A DNA stretch of 15,104 bases, from assembly GCF_000204055.1 (NCBI RefSeq), contig NW_006768896.1, positions 54,907 to 70,010 on the forward strand. The letters are read 5' to 3'. This document shows positions 1 to 9,324 of this stretch, piece after piece; positions within the stretch are counted from its first letter, which is position 1; the number at the start of each line of letters is the position of its first letter. Position numbers and translations under genes: made by a program. The notes beneath the pieces are model-generated. The model made no database searches. It was not told where the DNA came from and saw only the letters and a list, made by a program, of their open reading frames with translations. The stretch comes from Melampsora larici-populina 98AG31 (Eukaryota; Basidiomycota; Pucciniomycetes; Pucciniales; Melampsoraceae).

Positions 1-2407
1 AAAAAAAATAAACCCAGGAGAGCCCACAGACGGCAGTGCTTATCCTTGGCGAGCATCGTTCATCTCGACGAAGTTAGCCATTAGCTGAAAACGCATCCCA
101 CTTTGGGAATCGATTTCTGATCAGTTCCACCAGTTTGATCTCTCTTGACGACCAATCAACTACTCACCATTCCATCTAATCATCGCTATTCCCGCCACAG
201 CCATATTGGCGCTGGCAGGACCTTTCAAATCCACTTTTGGTCATATCTTCTGCCACATTTTGCACGAAAGCACCCACCTGATAACCTTTTCGGAAAGTTC
301 TATTGCGTTAGAAAGCAAAATGGGACATATGTTGTCCTTCCCATCTGGAAGGACTCCAGAAAGCACTCCCGAAAGTTGTTGCTTGTCCTCTTATTCGACT
401 CCACTGCAAAAGCCTCCAGAACCCCCCGATTCTTATATCTCGGATTCATCTTGGCTTACTAGCACTACAAATACCTCGTATAATAGATTTAATAGCCGTT
501 CTAGCCCTTCTAGCCCTTCTCCTTCATCTGGATCAATAGCTATGACAGACCCAGCCTTTACCGAAATGATCGACTCAGAAAAATTCGTCACCCAAACCGA
601 AACGAACATTCAAGATCTTACCAAAGAACCAGACGATGATCCAGAATCTCAGTCTGTTACAATCACCAAAGCCCAAAGACGACAACTTCAGCTCCCATAC
701 GACAAATCCAAGTACCACACTTGGATTGACCACGGTAGCGATGTCGATGAGCAGCATTATCCGCTTTATCCCAACGGCGAGACCGTTTTTGTGTTGAGAC
801 CGGAGGACCAAGTTGTCAACTTTTGCACCATCGGGTGGACTCACACCATGCAAACCAAACGCAACGAGAATTGGACCATTCAAAGGTACTATTGCCTTGG
901 AGTCATGATATGCTCTCAGCCTGGCTGTGGCTTCTCTGGATCTCCACCCACTGGTCGTAACATGATAGCCAAATTGCTAGCAGAGTAATTATTCAAACTT
1001 ACTATTTGAACCATTTGCTCAGCGCCTGACGTTGTTGTCCTTTTCGTGATTCAGGTCTACTACTTGCCGTGCGTCCGGATGTCCAGGAATTCAGATCCAC
1101 GCGGCTTGCTATGCACGGTGTCGAATCGACGAAGACACCGTGGACAAATGGGCGCTGCTACGACATCAAGGACAGCACAATCATCCATGGCCGGAAGCGA
1201 AAAAGGCCGACCCCCTTTCAAAGGATAAGCTCGAAGAGGCCGTGTTGAATGACCCCAAAAGAGGACCCTTAGGTTTAAAGGTATGTCCTTTCTTTCGTTA
1301 TATTTCTTTTCCTTTGGGTTACAGAAAAATTGACTCTCTCTCTCTATTTGCTCTATGATAGGTCGGGCGTGCCCACTTGGGGACACAACCTATCTCTTCT
1401 ATTGTGGACGTGCATGAGTCTTTCGGTAATGCAGATTGCCTAGGTTATTTGAGACGGTTAATCCTAGTAAAACATGGTCTAATGACGGATAAGGATGACA
1501 AGGAAGCAGGTGACAAGTGGTATACACAAATCAAGCACTGGTCCAAGTAAGTTTATGTTTCTATATCTCTCGCTGCTGTTATTCCACGTCCAGGCGCGTA
1601 GCTGAGAGTTAACATTCTTTGATCTCCCAGGAAACGAATGAAGGTCATCTCCGTTTCAATGGACCACGAGGACCATTTTACCTTCCAAACTAAGTGGATG
1701 GCTGAAGTTCTGGTACTTCAAGACGAGGATGGCAAGGCATATTCAGGAGGACTCCTTTGCGACGTCACGTATAAGTTTTTTGAAAACGGATACTTATTGA
1801 CAACTTCGATGTACAACGAGAAACTTCAACGCTGGGTACCCATTCTGCTCTCTTGGCTCGGAGGGCTATCTAATTCCCATTACAAGTCGCATTTTGCAAC
1901 TTTATTTCGTCAAATTCAAAAAACTACGTTGTCAGACAGGGAAAAGAGAAGGCTGGTTGAACAGGTAGTCGACTTTTCTCAAGCACAGAAATCAGGATTC
2001 ATTGAAGCATATATGGAGGTCTTTAACGTGCATGATCGAAACATAGCTCTATCCAAGTTACATGGATGTGTCCAACATTTTTGTCAGTCCGTCACTCGAA
2101 TGGCTAAAAACAACAAAGTCGTGAAGGTCAATATGATGGTAAGTAATCCATACTTGATTATCACGTTGATGGTTTATAAGCTCATCCATTACTTTTGTTT
2201 CAGGGCACTTGGGAAAAATATTGCAGAGAGCTGCGTCTACCGGATGAACCAGGACACCCCGACCTTGAAACCAGGTTCAAAGAACTGCGACGAGTATTCC
2301 CTTTGGCCAAAAGGTGGATAGATTGGTGGTATGCCGCCGACATCCAAGCGATGCTCTTCCCAGCTCGGAAGAGAATCCCGGAAGATGATCCTCCTTTACT
2401 TGGAAGT

Positions 2408-2428
2408 GACGACGACGACGACGACGAC
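2408..2428 (+). repeat. (GAC)7 microsatellite coding for poly-Asp
   Basis: Seven GAC triplets encode seven aspartates inside exon 5 of the transposase, between the second and third catalytic positions. An Arg-rich patch (RDRPRRRPE) follows at once, so the segment is a charged, probably disordered loop placed just before the catalytic Glu motif. Confidence 0.9.
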
Positions 2429-4052
2429 GGAGGCAGAGACCGTCCACGCAGACGCCCAGAGTTACCATCAACCACAAACGCGCAAGAATCTTTGCACCGC
2501 GTCTATTACATGCTTTGGTGAGTGATGTTCTTTTGCTTCAAGTTCATCTTTTTCTCTCTGACATTGGATTACCTCAGCGAGGGAAAGTGCGGTATCATTG
2601 GAGGCATGATCCAACTCTTTGCTTTTGTCTCGAGTTTAGAGCGCGACTATCAAGCACGCCTGAAGGGTGTCAGTGTCACTTATGGTTCTAGCAAGAAGAA
2701 TTGGGAGGATGTGGTGACGTCATTAGGAATGGCAAAACCAACCAAACGTCGATATGTTGCCAACGATGGCCGGCCACCTGACACTACGAAAGAACTCCTG
2801 GAGGATTCTGAAGGTCAAATCAAAAAGCCAAAAAGTCAAAAAGGTCCCGGGCGACCACAAGGTTCCCAAAACATCAACCGCAGCCCCCTCACCACCTACC
2901 AGTCTTATACCTACGGAAGGACACCTGGCACTTACAACCGTTGCTGGCTTTCGGCGACCCTGGAATCTCTGTTTGCTCTATTTGGCCCACTTTGGAGTCA
3001 ACACTTGCACGTAAATGGATCTAACTTGATAACCGCAATCATGCGCCACTTTACCAGCCGATGTGATGTTGAATTACAACAAGGCAAGAACATTCTGGCA
3101 GTCTGCACCCGAGGTGAAAACATCATACACAAGGCAATTCAGAATATCAATGAGGCCTCCTACAAGTCTGATGCTATGTGTTTGGCCGATGGTTTCATGG
3201 ACATCTTACTCGCCATACCTTCCTTTTGCCTCTCTTTGCGGTCAACGTCGCCAAAACCTTGGTCTGCACTCAAAATGACGAACATTCTTTGACCACGACT
3301 AGACCTACTGGTGTGATACGATTATTTCCTTCAATGTTCAGGGACGCAGTGCTTTCTTACGGGGACCTGGGAATCCTTTTGCATGAAATGCTCAACGACG
3401 GTATCTTATCTCAACCAGGACTTATATGCCAAAAATGCCATCCGGATGCTCCAAAGTCCGCACCTGGACCATCATTTGACGGAGAAGACCTCAGTATGCT
3501 TGATCAGCGCTTACGAATTGATTGCAGCTCACCTCCTTTGCACCTTTATTTCCTTCTGGACAACGTTACTTCTTTGCACGGAACAGACCGCGACAGCTAC
3601 ATGGGCAATGCCGACTGGCCGGCTCGCTTACAGTTGGGTAACGGCCAATATCAGATGGTTACACGAGGCTTTTGGGGCAGTCATCACTATTGGTGCCAGG
3701 TTGTACAATCAGTTGAAGGGATCCTGGGCGTTTGGCACTATGACGAGCGCAAGAACGCAGGGTTTGCTCAGCTTATCTCTCGCAACGTCAACAGTATCGC
3801 TGGGTGCTCAGATCACACCTCCTGGGTCTGTTACTCAAGGGTGCCATTTGAAGAAGAGAGAAAAAAGATTGAAGCGGCAATTATTTCAATGATGAAAAAC
3901 TTTCCTACCCGCCACCACAGCATAACTTTCAGCATGCCAACTGCTTCCGCCCCTTTTGGAGGAGGACTTCCTTCACTCGAAGAAACCGTAGATGATAGCA
4001 CGGCCCCCACAACTGTCGACATCGATGCTGAAGATCACCTGCTCAATCTTCA

Positions 4053-4203
4053 GATTTGGATGAACTCGACATACATGATCAAGAAGATCCGCCTGACTCT
4101 CCTTCAGTTTTGGATGAACTCGACCGACATGTGTGACAACTACCGCCTGCCTCTCCTTCTGTGGAATGTCTCGACCGTTTGGATAATCTAGAACTCAAAC
4201 CGG
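4053..4203 (+). repeat. 54-bp imperfect tandem repeat in the transposase linker
   Basis: Units begin at 4053, 4107 and 4161; the first two are 54 bp and the third is partial. The shared core is TTGGATGAACTCGAC and the CCGCCTG..CTCTCCTTC end. In the frame that leads into the downstream exon the units read as an acidic, Pro/Ser-rich 18-residue repeat (DLDELD, VLDELD, VECLDRLD). The second unit carries TGA at 4134-4136. In the frame that comes from upstream the same DNA gives a hydrophobic, unlikely peptide ending at 4191, which is why I place a frame break just before the repeat. Confidence 0.8.
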
Positions 4204-4390
4204 AGCTGGACATTGTGGTTCCGGCTCAATCTTCTGCTTTTGAACCGGTTGTGAAGCCCGGTCCTTTGAAGATCAAGCTGTTGGTGCAGAAGCAAGGACT
4301 GGATCCTTTACTTCCAGTTGGTGAGTACAACTGCCTTTGTACTTAGTGTGTGGCGTTTACCTTTACTGACGGGCCTTTTCTTCTCCCCAG

Positions 4391-4641
4391 AACCAAAGAC
4401 AAAGAAGTCGGTAACTGTGAAAGCAGAAAGCGGCCCCACTGCCGCTCAGAAGCGCAAGGCTGCTGCCGCTGAGAAGCGTAAGTCGGCAGCAGCAGAGAAG
4501 CGCAAAGCTACAGCCGACAAACGTAAAGCGGCAGATGAGGAGTGCATGGCTGCCGCCGAATTGCACAAGGCTGCAGCTGCAGAGAAGCGGAAAGCTGCAG
4601 CGGAAAGGCGTGATTTGGCAAAAAAGAAGGATGAGGCTTGA
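4391..4641 (+). other. Lys/Arg/Ala-rich C-terminal tail exon
   Basis: Last exon of the transposon gene, after an intron at 4321-4390 (GTGAGT to CCCCAG). It encodes repeated KRKAAAAE-like units and ends in KKKDEA and a TGA at 4639-4641. Regular charge spacing suggests a long single helix or coiled coil; the basic runs could act as a nuclear-localisation or DNA-binding segment. An AATAAATAG stretch near 4657 could serve as a polyadenylation signal. Confidence 0.65.
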
Positions 4642-4687
4642 ATTGTTGTAGCCTCAAATAAATAGTAGCTTCATGAGCGTTGGTTGG

Positions 4688-4781
4688 GATTTGATACATG
4701 CTTTATCTCTCGCTGTTTGAAGTGGAAATGAAATGATTTTATACATGCTTTATCTCTCGCTGTTTGAAGTGGAAATGAAAT
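4688..4781 (+). repeat. 47-bp direct tandem duplication
   Basis: Copy 1 is at 4688-4734 and copy 2 at 4735-4781; they differ at one base (gatttg against gatttt). The shared part includes CTTTATCTCTCGCTGTTTGA. It lies just after the putative polyadenylation signal of the upstream transposon gene, so it is probably in the 3' non-coding end of that element. Near identity means the duplication is recent. Confidence 0.92.
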
Positions 4782-4811
4782 GTTTGTTTTCTTTGAATGT
4801 GGTGTTGAATG

Positions 4812-5168
4812 CCCGGTGTAAAATTCTACTTACACCGGGTGAGCCTTCATTTTTACACGAAATAGCTTTACACACCTTGATTCGGTGTAAAGTTCCCAGG
4901 TGCAAAAATGCATTTCGACAAGGGTAGGTGATTTTTGCACCGTATTTTTTTACGCGTGACTTACATGTGGAAATGATCCGGTGTAAAAATAAATATCTTG
5001 ACGCGGTGCAAGATTTTTACACACATTTTTTTATACTTGGTTATTTAACACCGGATAAAAAAAACAAACCAAGTGTAAAATTCAAAGAACCCCTCCCCTT
5101 TCTTTGAATTTTGCACTGAACCGGTTTTACACCTGAAGATACGGTGTAAATCACCCGGTGTAAAATTC
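4812..5168. repeat. GTGTAAA/GTGCAAA motif cluster with foldback structure
   Basis: About 16 copies of GTGTAAA or GTGCAAA or their complements occur in 357 bp. CCCGGTGTAAAATTC is present at both ends (4812-4826 and 5154-5168) in direct orientation. Two strong hairpins are visible: a perfect 10-bp stem at 4812-4821 with 4830-4839, and an 18-bp stem with one mismatch at 5072-5089 with 5100-5117. No coding sequence fits. It could be a foldback or non-autonomous element, or the subterminal transposase-binding region of the upstream MULE; no target duplication was found to decide. Confidence 0.7.
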
Positions 5169-5691
5169 CCCATCCCCATATTGTATGAGTTGTAGTAAAC
5201 AGTTTGCAGAAAGAAATAAGGGAGGCGCAATTCGACAAAGAACTAAATAATCTTGAATTTAAGACAAACTGGTGAAATCTGAGGTTTATCTTGATGGACC
5301 ATATTGGTTTTACATTTTGAGAACTCTGTTTTTGTGTTTCTAGCCTGCCTGAATGTTGATAAGTCACACATGATTGAATACCAGGAGTTTGTCCCACTTT
5401 CATGGTCTTTGATGCTTAAGAAATCTGGAGAGATCGAGTTAATACACAATTTTGAAGCAGTGATCAACAACAGTACAATTATCATATATATAATGAAAAG
5501 GAGAAGGTTAAGGAGCAAAGTTTAATCTAACATGTGTTCATTAACTCAGGTTTGACAGTACTTACACAAAAAAGGCAACTTGAGTATCGGAAAAGTCATC
5601 TCATGTGAAATTCCTAATGGACATAATGAATCTTGGATCGGAAAATACAAAACTCTGTCATAAGACCTCGAATTTGCTCACAAAATTCAAA
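5169..5691. other. intergenic, no gene seen
   Basis: AT-rich spacer between the motif cluster and the 3' end of the F-box gene on the minus strand. Short open frames exist on both strands but none has recognisable motifs, splice sites or a family resemblance. It should contain the 3' untranslated region of the F-box gene; I see no clear AATAAA on the minus strand. Confidence 0.6.
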
Positions 5692-7411
5692 TCAACTAGC
5701 TGCGAGCGCGCGTAAGACCGAGTTCACATCGTATTTTTTGCAAAATGTTCCCACCGAAACTAATCGATCGTTCCATTCTTGATATTGAACTTGAGACAGC
5801 CTTGAAAGGTGGTAAATGCACGCATTCAGTTCCTTGAGATGAGGCCAGGTAGCTTTCCATAGGATTGCCTCCAGGGACCTGCAATGTTCTAATGTCGTAC
5901 AGTGCCATTCAAGATTGAGTAAAGTTTTACATTCTCGAAAGCTGAGCAGAGAACGAGGCTCGCGAGTAGAAAGCTCCAGGGTGGTTAGAAATGGAAACCC
6001 TAGATGACTTGGAGGATCCCAGGTAGAGTTGATTTCAAAGCTGTCATCATCTTGCTCGTTGGTGTTAAGCTTGAGTGTGGTCAGGTAAGGTGAAATGTGG
6101 TGGATGATCCTGAGTGCCGAACTGAATGATAATTGACGACATCTACGAAGTTCAAGATATGTGATTGTCTTTGGCCAATCATGGAGGCACCATTTTTCAT
6201 CTATATCTTCATTGGAGAACAATTCCAGTCGTGATAGATATTGAAGTTTGGATAGATTGAATCCCAAGGACGCATCACCAACTTTTGGGGAATCTCCAGA
6301 TGATGTAGGTACCCAGATTGCAAGCGACTTGAGCAATGGTAGACTACCAACAACTTTCGCCGGAAAGTCTGTCATCATTGTTGTGTTGTGTCTACCATCT
6401 AATTCCAGTTTCTGGAGTTGTTTAAGGCTTGATAAGAGTGGAACTAGATCTGATAGGAAAGCATTTGTTCTACCCACGTCTTCATTGTCTTCGTCATATT
6501 CATAACGAAGATCCAGCGTAGAAATGTTTGGGCACCGAATGATCAAATCTCTTACATTCTGTGGTGAGATTGGCTGAGGGACATGTTCGTCCTCAAGTAT
6601 TAGATTATCGTAAAAGGGGTCATAACTGAATTCGCCAGGAGGTTTCTTGCAGTTGTCGGAGAGTGTGAGTGCTAGAGAACGAACATGAGAACCTCGTTTG
6701 AGGAGGATATCTTCTGTCCATAGATCTATTGGCGCTGGTAGGCTAGAAGGGAGCTCTAGTTTCTGAAGAGCATGAAGAGCGTTTGAACACGATTAGAAAT
6801 TTTTGCTTCCTTAAACCGTCAATCTGCAGATGACTCACTCGCCATAGCCATGGTTCACAACGTCTGTATATCTCACGCGAAGTCAGCGAAAAGGTTTGAA
6901 AAGTATTCAAGATTGGTGAATTTCGGTGCAAGTAGGTCGTATATCGCTCTCGATGACCTAGATAGTCACTGATAATCACCTGGCCTGATTGCTTTTGGGA
7001 TGTTATTTGCGATTCTTCGAACTTAGCCAGGAAATCAAGCGCTCCAAGTATGCTGTTAAAGACTTCGATCGGTAGATCCATGAGACCTACAGCATGCGAT
7101 TTGTTTCGCAGTCCCTTGTCTCCGATATCTTCTTCAACTCTATCAAATGGAATTTTACCCTTTTCATGAACGTGGGATTCGGGTATTTGGCTGACAGATG
7201 CGCAAGAGTCAATAGGGCTTTCTGATAGACCGAGTTGAAGAAAGATCCCAAGGATTGATTGTTTGGACCAAATGAAACCTTCCGAGTCAAGTTCATCGAA
7301 ACGCTTCCGAATAAAATCGAGATGCTGGTTCACTGGCTTGGTCTCCTCGTGAAATTTAGAGACGATCTCGTGCCAGAGCGCAAGCTGAGCTGTGAAGCAA
7401 GAGGATGTCAT
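5692..7411 (-). CDS. F-box protein with leucine-rich-repeat-like C-terminus
   Basis: Predicted substrate-recognition subunit of an SCF-type ubiquitin ligase. Two exons on the minus strand, 7411-6839 and 6762-5692, are joined across a 76-bp intron (GTGAGT to TTCAG); 573 + 1071 bases give 547 residues with no internal stop. The ATG at 7411 opens the frame. Residues 1-109 are a helical N-terminal region without a recognised domain. Residues about 110-190 are the F-box (LMDLPIEVFNSILGALD, then SLTSREIYRRCEPWLWR), which would bind a Skp1 homologue. Residues about 192-547 show repeated hydrophobic Leu patterns such as LKQLQKLELDG and LLKSLAIWV, consistent with degenerate leucine-rich repeats for substrate binding. 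Splicing is supported because reading through the intron gives an early stop while the spliced frame runs smoothly into LPAPIDLWTEDILLKRG. F-box/LRR families of this shape are multiplied in rusts; the substrate cannot be told. Confidence 0.86.
6763..6838 (-). other. intron of the F-box gene
   Basis: 76 bases on the minus strand, GTGAGT donor at 6838 and TTCAG acceptor ending at 6763, phase 0. Unspliced, the frame ends within this region's downstream part; spliced, it is open to the stop at 5692. Confidence 0.85.
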
Positions 7412-7610
7412 CTTGGTAGACGTGCAATTGCTGGCCGTATCTTCAAGGAAATCAAAGTAGAGCAGAGAACTGAGAAGCTATATGTAATTGAGCTATAGAT
7501 CAATGCCAGACAACTTGACGGTTCAATCAAGACGAGCGTATCCCCTCAAACCTCGTGTTGAGCAGGCGAAGTCAAGACTCTTGTAGTGTATCCAAAACAA
7601 CAGACAATGG
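7412..7610. promoter_or_regulatory. upstream region of the F-box gene
   Basis: About 200 bases between the F-box start codon and the MITE target duplication. It should hold the 5' untranslated region and core promoter of the minus-strand F-box gene. I see no convincing TATA box. The MITE insertion 200 bp upstream may affect this promoter. The right part, from about 7545, also reads openly on the plus strand into the broken frame described at 7912-8077. Confidence 0.35.
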
Positions 7611-7911
7611 GCCAAGAGTCAGGTTGTGGGCGCGCCGCGGCGCGCCAGGGCGTTAAAGAAATCCCCAAAATTGGGCTCGGCGCGCCCTACCAAACATTGC
7701 ACCGGATCTTTGGTGTTCTACGTCCTGTCACCAATATTGGAGACCTGGGTCCTTGCTGTGAGCTTTGAAGACAGCTCTTTTTGGCTTTTCTCTCCTCCAA
7801 AAGGTAAGTTTGTGGTGGTAGATGGCTCTAGCAATACAAACGTAGACTAAATGACGGGCGCGCCGGGCGCGCCTACAAAATTAACAGCGCGCCCACAACC
7901 TGAGCCAAGAG
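7611..7911. mobile_element. 285-bp MITE with 17-bp TIRs and 8-bp target duplication
   Basis: The element runs 7619-7903. Its perfect 17-bp terminal inverted repeats are TCAGGTTGTGGGCGCGC at 7619-7635 and the reverse complement at 7887-7903. It is flanked on both sides by GCCAAGAG (7611-7618 and 7904-7911), a perfect 8-bp target-site duplication. There is no transposase, so it is non-autonomous. Eight-bp duplications are made by hAT, some MULE and KDZ transposases; the terminus does not settle which. Five GGCGCGCC octamers sit at 7629, 7639, 7679, 7857 and 7866, close to both ends, as expected of subterminal transposase-binding sites. Confidence 0.93.
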
Positions 7912-8077
7912 ACTGGAAATGATGAGGATGACATAAAGTTTGAAAGCGAGCAGAGGAGGCACAGATCCAAATTGGAATTTACACTGACACTGGCCAGTGG
8001 CGGTCACGGTCACGGTCACGGTCCATCGGATACATCCGCCCGAAATCTTGCTTCAACAGTCAAGGATTGCCACCAAT
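7912..8077 (+). pseudogene. left half of an unidentified reading frame split by transposons
   Basis: Open plus-strand frame beginning right after the MITE target duplication and running into the left inverted repeat of the 6.36-kb unit. It reads acidic then basic (NDEDDIKFESEQRRHRSKLE), then a GHGHGHG run from a CGGTCA hexamer repeat at 8001-8023, then SARNLASTVKDCHQ. Removing the MITE and one GCCAAGAG copy joins it in frame to an open stretch upstream at about 7545-7618 (ending QQTMGQ before the join). Removing 8078-14440 joins it in frame to the segment starting at 14441. I do not recognise the family; it may be a host gene or an older transposon gene. Confidence 0.55.
8001..8023 (+). repeat. 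CGGTCA hexamer tandem repeat
   Basis: Three full CGGTCA units plus CGGTC. In the open plus frame they encode alternating Gly-His (GHGHGHG). Confidence 0.85.
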
Positions 8078-8099
8078 TATGGTTCTCAAACCTGTGCAA
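8078..8099 (+). repeat. left 22-bp terminal inverted repeat
   Basis: Perfect reverse complement of 14416-14437. It is followed by TTGTGCAAG, CTTGCAC and a TTGTACAAAACTTGCAG palindrome-like array up to about 8166. Confidence 0.9.
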
Positions 8100-8304
8100 A
8101 AATTTGTGCAAGTTTTCTACAAGAATTCTTTTGAAATCTTGCACAGAAGTTGTACAAAACTTGCAGACTTTTATGTACAGTAGCCTCCAAGTGGTTTACG
8201 CAATCACTCAAGTTCTGCAGCGGCACCGGGGCTTTTTCTATGCGCAGAAATCTTGTCACATCACTGCAGACTATTGAATCATCCGCTCCTCAATCTTTCC
8301 AAGC

Positions 8305-9324
8305 ATGAAGACTTGTACCTTGACAGATTCCGAGAGAGGAAGAATTATTGGAATGCACAAGGCTGGGGCTGCAGCAACAAAGATAGCAACACACCTTGGC
8401 CATCCCAGAACAACTGTTTATACAATCATCTCTACATTCAAAAAGCATAACAAATTATCAGCATCAAACGCTCCTGGACGGAAGCCAAAATTTTCAAAAG
8501 AAGATGTTGAAGAACTCGGACATATACTTGAACAAGATAGACAGGCTCCTCTCTGCCAAATCACCAATCAATTGTCAATCAAAGCTAGCAAACCCATAGT
8601 CCGGAGCAAGACACATAAACTTGGCTTTCATTCTTGTATTGCACGCCACAAGCCATTTTTGAATGAGAAACAGATCAACAATCAACATGAGTTCGCTAAG
8701 ATTCATCAAGACTGGACTGTTGAGGATTGGAAGAAAGTAATTTGGACGGATGAATCTTCTTTTGAAATAGGCAAAAATTTCCAACAGGTCTGAGTTTGGC
8801 AACAAGTTGGGGAAGCATACAATAGTCAATGTCTAGCTCCAACTTTCAAAAGTGGAAGGACATCAGTCATGATCTGGGGTGCCTTTGTAGGATCTTGGAA
8901 GCTTAATATGGTAGTCATGGAGCCAAAGAAACGCACTGGTTCCAACTTTGTGGAACAGGTTTACAATCAAAGCTTACAAAACTTCCTTGACTCTTACCCC
9001 AATTCTGGAAATCTTGTATTGATGGAAGATGGTGCCCCGGTCCATCAATGCTTAGTTTCAAAGGCCTGGAGGATTGAACATTCAATTCATAAGCTTGAAT
9101 GGCCAGCAAATAGCCCGGATCTCAATCCAATTGAAAATATATGGGCTCTGATGAAAGACACCATCTCAACCAAGTATACAATAAAAAATATTAATCAAAT
9201 GAAGGAGGCATTGCAATCTGAATGGGACAAAATTCCGGAAAGCAAGATCAACAAGCTTGTGGCTTCAATGCCAGATCACATTCAAGCTGTGCTTCAAGCG
9301 CATGGTGGTCACACCCGGTGGTGA
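8305..9324 (+). pseudogene. Tc1/mariner DD34E transposase, one nonsense codon
   Basis: Cut-and-paste transposase of 339 codons, near the full length of the family. Residues 1-110 are the helix-turn-helix DNA-binding region (TDSERGRIIGMHKAGAAATK, then HLGHPRTTVYTI) with a GRKPK basic patch like an AT-hook. The catalytic core has D149 in VIWTDESSF, D242 in LVLMEDGAPVH and E277 in SPDLNPIENIW; 34 residues lie between the last two, so it is DD34E. The only lesion is TGA at 8791-8793 (codon 163), directly before VWQQVGEAYN, where the family normally has Arg; CGA to TGA would explain it. No intron. A Tc1-like end, TA followed by CAGTAGCCTCC, is visible at 8176-8188, but no matching right end was found. 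Confidence 0.92.

Larger units (their letters stand above)
320..4641 (+). pseudogene. GCM1-domain/Mutator-like transposase/USP-like protease gene, 3' part broken
   Basis: Autonomous DNA-transposon gene. Exons: 320-984, 1055-1280, 1362-1546, 1631-2138, 2204-2517, 2578-4320 (broken), 4391-4641; all six introns are GT-AG and keep frame where checked. I chose the ATG at 320 (AAAATGG context); the longer upstream reading has no ATG. Residues about 165-275 are a GCM1-type zinc module: CLGVMIC at 192-198, C203, C226, C231, C240, C244 and the QGQHNHPWPE motif with H263/H265. The MULE DDE core follows: D403 (LLCDVTYKF), D473 (VVDFSQAQ), a CxxH at 505-508, and E623 in TTNAQESLHR. A seven-Asp run and an Arg patch precede that Glu. 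A cysteine-protease region has C755 in YNRCWLSATLESL and a His box, SHHYWCQVV, at 3679-3705. The C-terminus is a Lys/Arg/Ala repeat tail. Frame changes fall near 3205-3235 and 4029-4050, with a TGA at 4134-4136. No splice sites explain the first break. Domain calls are from recognised motifs; protease class is the least certain part. Confidence 0.82.

Noticed and set aside
206..319. Longer N-terminal reading of the MULE gene starting at 206
   Set aside because: The codon at 206 is TTG; the first in-frame ATG in good context is at 320.
1..319. Left terminal inverted repeat of the MULE at the window start
   Set aside because: No match to the GTGTAAA array or any inverted partner was seen; the true left end may lie outside the window. 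The region looks like 5' untranslated sequence.
2200..2475. Minus-strand open frames opposite exon 5 with poly-Ser
   Set aside because: They are shadows of the GAC repeat and the Arg-rich exon on the plus strand.
4178..4191. Stop at 4191 as the true end of the MULE protein
   Set aside because: The frame that reaches it gives a hydrophobic peptide over the 54-bp repeat, while the other frame keeps the acidic repeat and joins cleanly across an intron to the KRKAAA tail.
7586..7850. Small plus-strand frames within the MITE
   Set aside because: They are inside a non-autonomous element with clear ends, and their composition follows the GGCGCGCC repeats.
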